DNA of 64,000 nucleotides from Ignelater luminosus (taxonomy: Eukaryota > Arthropoda > Insecta > Coleoptera > Elateridae), in the NCBI GenBank assembly GCA_011009095.1, contig VTPC01003416.1:96547-160546 (forward strand), in the 5' to 3' direction. Both the position numbers and the translations under genes were made by a program. Below are positions 60,221 to 64,000 of this stretch, piece after piece; position 1 is the first letter of the stretch; each line of letters begins with the position of its first letter. Under the pieces are notes generated by a model that saw only the letters and a program-made list of their open reading frames with translations, did not search any database and was not told the origin of the DNA.

Positions 60221-60708
60221 AAGGCAATGATTGATATTTAGTAATGAACCTATGGCAAAAAGGCTTCTCGAGAAATTTAGTGCTTTTTTCAGAATTCAGC
60301 CTTTTTGCTGATGATCACCTGGAGCTTGTTTGAGTTGAATCTGATTTCATTCAGTTGTAAGCTCGAGTTTTGGATGTATCGGAGGTATTTTGTTTTTTGC
60401 TTTCCACCACAAAAAGTGCTCTGCTAGATAATGTAGTTTACAGTACTGAATTTGATAATAACATACATGAGCTGCACGAAGTAACTTTTTAGTAATGGAA
60501 AAAATATTGTGATATTGTGAATGACTTATGACTTTTTCCTGGAACTAAGTATAATATTAAATTTGGTTCTTGGAATTAAATACTAATAAGAAACGAGAAA
60601 AAGTTTACTTCTACTATTAGTTTATTCTCACTATTTTAATCTTACAAAATAAAAACAAAACATTATTGCGTACATTGTTTACATCTGAGAATGATATCAA
60701 TCTAGTAA
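60221..60708. other. 3' flank of the peptide gene
   Basis: AT-rich sequence between the satellite field and the peptide gene. It carries the minus-strand poly(A) signal at 60621-60626 and nothing else recognisable. Confidence 0.5.
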
Positions 60709-62315
60709 TTAATTATTATCAGAGTTATTGATCCATTTCAGAAATCGTTGTAGAAGTTCTGTTACAAACTTAGCGGCCCTGTCGAAGAATCCTGGTTTCT
60801 CATTTGGTTGATCATAACTGTCGTCTATTTCTTGAGTACCAGGCCCACTGGCTTGCCGTCTGTTTCTCACCAAATGATCTTCGTTCCAGCTGATTTTATC
60901 TAAGGCCGCGGAGAATTCTGGATCTTCATGCAGGAACTCGGCGAATTCTTGCACCAGATTTTCCCTTTCCTTTAATGCTGAAGGATTTGGATTGGGCGCC
61001 TAGAAAGATTATTATTGCATCAATAATAATTCATTCATCAGATTTGTAGTCACTATTATTGTTTACTATGAATATTCATGTTCGATTTGCGATTAGAAAT
61101 TTGCATTTATGAGTAGGCCCATTGTTATTGCTCTACGTTTAAAAGGAAGACGGAAATTATCTAGGTTTTTCCGGGGTATTCTTTAATTTCTTTTTAAAAA
61201 GATTTTTCCGCATGAGAGGAAATGATTTGTCAGTTTTTAATTGGGTTGGTACACCTGAATGAGTAGTTAACCTTGACTGTCAAAGTGACAGCATTAATTT
61301 TGAAGGTTAGTTTACTGTTATATTGTCAGTTTAATTTTAAAATGAATGAACACTATTTTGTTTTGAAACAAAAAACAGAAGGTTGTTACTACCAATTTAT
61401 TAAAAATGCAAATTGACGGATGGATTAAAAACTTTTTATATTTAGTTTTATTTTTCATTGATTGTATCCATTTTAAACCTTCAAGTTAATATAAGAATCT
61501 TCCATCACTAATCAACTTATACCATTCGGTACAAGAAACGCCTACTTTATTTTTTATTAAGTGTGCATTCTGCAGGTCATCTCTTTGATTAGCTCTTTTG
61601 TTTTAACTTTACGTTCCCGCTCTTAAAATCTTTAAAATATTATCGATCAAAGTAGATTTCTAGATTAAAAAATCCAGCTAATCCTTTCTATCGGTATTTG
61701 TATTAACTAGAAAAGACAAATAATTCTCGAGTAAGCTCTTTTTCTTTATTAGATGACCTGTCGGAAGAAAGCCAAATTTGTACCAGATAAGGACGTGCAG
61801 ACAATTTCATTTAATCACGAATATAACTGGAAAGGATGATTCACACTTTACGAGATGGAATTTGAAAAATTAAAAGCTCGTTACGTTGAGAATACAAATT
61901 ATTATTATCGTAACTGCTGTTGGTCGGAACTGTTTTATCATAATTTCGCGTTAGAATTTGGGTCAACCAAGCACAGTCGGCGCCTTTTTAAACTTGGTTT
62001 TTGTTGTATGTTCATTTTTCTTTTTTATTCTGAAGTTTGAAAATGATTCTACCATCATTCTCTATCATTACCCACTTTCCATTTAATGCATTTTTAAAAA
62101 CCTGACAATCGTATCTTGTTTACTTTTTCTCAATATTTTCCCACCCACGAAACGCCGTTCACTTTAAAAATGTTCTTTAAAATTATTGGGCCGTTAAATG
62201 TATTTATTTCTTACTTAAAAAAAGAGTTAAAATATAAAACACATACCGCGAAAACGAACTGCAGGCACGCCACAGCAGACAGAACAAAAACGAAGAGGAC
62301 GCAGTGAGAAACCAT
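60709..62315 (-). CDS. Small secreted peptide precursor, unrecognised
   Basis: Two minus-strand exons, 62247-62315 and 60709-60999, join in phase 0 and give 119 aa. Exon 1 is a signal peptide (MVSHCVLFVFVLSAVACLQF, then VFA). The second exon begins APNPNPSALKEREN, then a helical acidic stretch, then NRRQASGPG with an Arg-Arg that could be a proprotein cleavage site. An acidic linker (IDDSYDQPNEK) and an amphipathic C-terminal helix with aromatic and Leu residues spaced along it (FFDRAAKFVTELLQRFLKW) follow. No Cys in the mature part. This layout fits a peptide hormone, immune or defence peptide precursor, but no family was recognised. TATA boxes lie upstream; AATAAA at 60621-60626 (minus) lies 83 bp past the stop. 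Confidence 0.75.
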
Positions 62316-62368
62316 TTTAACTCGACAAAATTTCAAAAATTAATAAAAGAGAATCTTTTACAATAACC

Positions 62369-62388
62369 TTTTATACTCAATTTTATAC
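62369..62388 (-). promoter_or_regulatory. Two TATA boxes of the secreted peptide gene
   Basis: On the minus strand two TATAAAA words lie 12 bp apart (62381-62387 and 62369-62375), 54-72 bp before the start codon. TATA promoters are common for regulated secreted-peptide genes. Confidence 0.55.
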
Positions 62389-62389
62389 G

Positions 62390-64000
62390 CTTCCTTCCTT
62401 CCCTAATAACAAATAAAATTGTGCGATGCGTGATGGTTTTTCTGCGCACTTCACCCTGACCGTGGGGTTATATAATTTAGAAAAATCTCTCGGAATTACA
62501 TGTTATTTTTTTCCTTTTATTGTTAGTTTACATACTAACATATGATGGGAATCAATGGTCCTCTTTCCGGCTTATTATTATTAGTTTCCTGTAGTGACAT
62601 TGAAATATAGTGCAATTCATGTCTGGCTTATTGAATGCTATTTCTCATTTGTTTTATTTATAAGAAAAGATTAGTTTTCAGGGAGAGAAATCGAAAATTT
62701 ACAGTTTTTCCAGTTTTGTTAGGTTATGTAATTTACATATAGGTAGATAATTTCATAAAGTCGTCTTGGTAATCCTGACTGTCACAATGACAGGAGTCGT
62801 TTTGAAGGTTAATTTTACTTATGATAGGTTCATTTTGAATAAAACAAATGAACTGTTGTTAAAATCCGATGTTACCAATACAGCAATCCAATTGGTGAAA
62901 ATAAAATTACTAAATAAAGAAAAATGTCGGTTAATATGTCTGTGGATGAGTGTACAGAAAAATCACGTGTAATTTCAAAGAAGTGCTAAATGAAATGTTT
63001 TACTGTGATTTAATTATAACTAATTACATGGGTGGCTCTCGGAAAAAAGACAATAATAAAACTAATAGTAAGTAATAGAGATAATAATAATGACAGTATG
63101 CCACCACCACAACCATCAACATCATCATGTCCTTCCTTTTGTACATTCTGTATCTTTTACTAGAGTAAACACATTGTAGTAATGATATCATTCAATTAAT
63201 TCTACTAAACTATATGACACCATCACATAATATTGAAGTGGTCACTGATTTCATTACAATTATTTAATTTACTTAACTGCCACTTTATTTCTCCTTCTCT
63301 GTTTTCCACGTAGTGGTTTGATTCATTATTTTTAGTGATTTATGAGTATAAATAGCGGTTTTTCATTCTTTTATTCTCATTATCTGTTGATTCGGTTACA
63401 ATAATGTTCCATTCTTTTACCTTGAAAACACAAATTTAAAGTTAATCGGTTTATTCTAATTATTTACCTTTTTTTCAGTATTGGTAATGTCACAATTATT
63501 TCTGAGGTTATGTAAAATCTGTAACTGTCACTTTTTAAGTTGGCAGTTATAAATATAACAACGTTAAACTGTTTATCATCTTAATTTCTAGATTATATAA
63601 AATGTCAACGTCAATATTTTTATAGGTTAAAATCAATAAAAATTAGTTAATTCATGAATTTGTTTGAAACATAACCTAATCTATTTTTTTTAATTTTAAG
63701 GTTAACATTTAACACTGATAAAGTCATTAATTACCGTAGAAATAAGTTACTCAGCTGTTAGCGGGGTTCTTTGCTCATCATAATAAAATCGAGACTATCT
63801 TGTAAACATAACCTAAATAGCGCCAGTTATTAATTTATTATTTATTGTTGGAATCTGACAGTTTATATAATTTCGTGATTTTTGTCGCTTCTTCGAGCCC
63901 GATTGAGTCGAATGTTTCCGTTCATCCAAATGCAGATCCTGCAGCTTAGTGATAGCGATCGCTGTTCTAGCGCTGCAGCCAGCTGAACGCGCCCATAGTC
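62390..64000. other. AT-rich flank, no gene recognised
   Basis: Contains short words shared with other spacers, such as GACTGTCACAATGACAG near 62777 and AGGTTATGT at four places. The last 120 bp are GC-richer (GCGATCGC, GCGCTGCAGCC) and may approach a promoter or another repeat beyond the edge. Confidence 0.5.

Noticed and set aside
1..64000. CRISPR arrays, operons, tRNA or rRNA genes
   Set aside because: None seen. The repeats are eukaryotic satellites and transposon relics, and no cloverleaf with A/B boxes was recognised by eye.

Overview
The window is nuclear DNA from an insect. Three things point to this: AT-rich sequence with short GT-AG introns, animal genes (glucosamine synthesis, SIRT1, effector caspases, a variant histone), and an insect odorant-binding-protein-like gene. 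A beetle would fit, but the order is inferred and not proven. I rebuilt gene models by joining open frames at GT-AG sites with matching codon phase. The CDS entries are therefore multi-exon spans, with exon positions in the text.

Left part (1-18 kb). The minus-strand gene for glutamine:fructose-6-phosphate aminotransferase runs off the left edge. Its first coding exon is only 7 nt (12697-12703) and is followed by a 9.4-kb intron filled with Tc1/mariner relics and satellite-like arrays. Repeats follow: a 286-bp tandem array, a small element with terminal inverted repeats, and a 1.1-kb dispersed repeat that recurs at 32 kb. A minus-strand C2H2 zinc-finger gene lies at 16.8-17.65 kb.

Middle (18-44 kb). 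A mariner relic and a long AT-rich stretch lead to a complete five-exon SIRT1 gene on the minus strand (23948-30680, 718 aa). It is head to head with translation factor eIF1A, with about 230 bp between the start codons. Next come two aldo-keto reductase paralogues of identical exon structure with the tRNA adenosine deaminase ADAT1 between them, a polyadenylated-type H2A.X histone gene, a tandem array of units of roughly 120 bp, and the first of two effector caspases.

Right part (44-64 kb). A decayed Jockey-like LINE and another dispersed repeat separate the two caspases. Ribosomal protein S24 follows, with two possible 3' ends. Low-complexity GC-richer blocks and a satellite-like field of about 4 kb (55.98-60.2 kb) flank two minus-strand genes for secreted proteins: an odorant-binding-protein-like gene and a small, unrecognised secreted peptide precursor with an internal Arg-Arg and an amphipathic C-terminus. 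The last 1.7 kb has no recognisable gene.

The genes are mostly unrelated housekeeping neighbours. The functional clusters are the two tandem duplications (reductases, caspases). The strongest candidates for something undescribed are the secreted peptide precursor, the extra 3' exon of the first caspase, the atypical odorant-binding-like protein, and a 9-base word present about 21 times.
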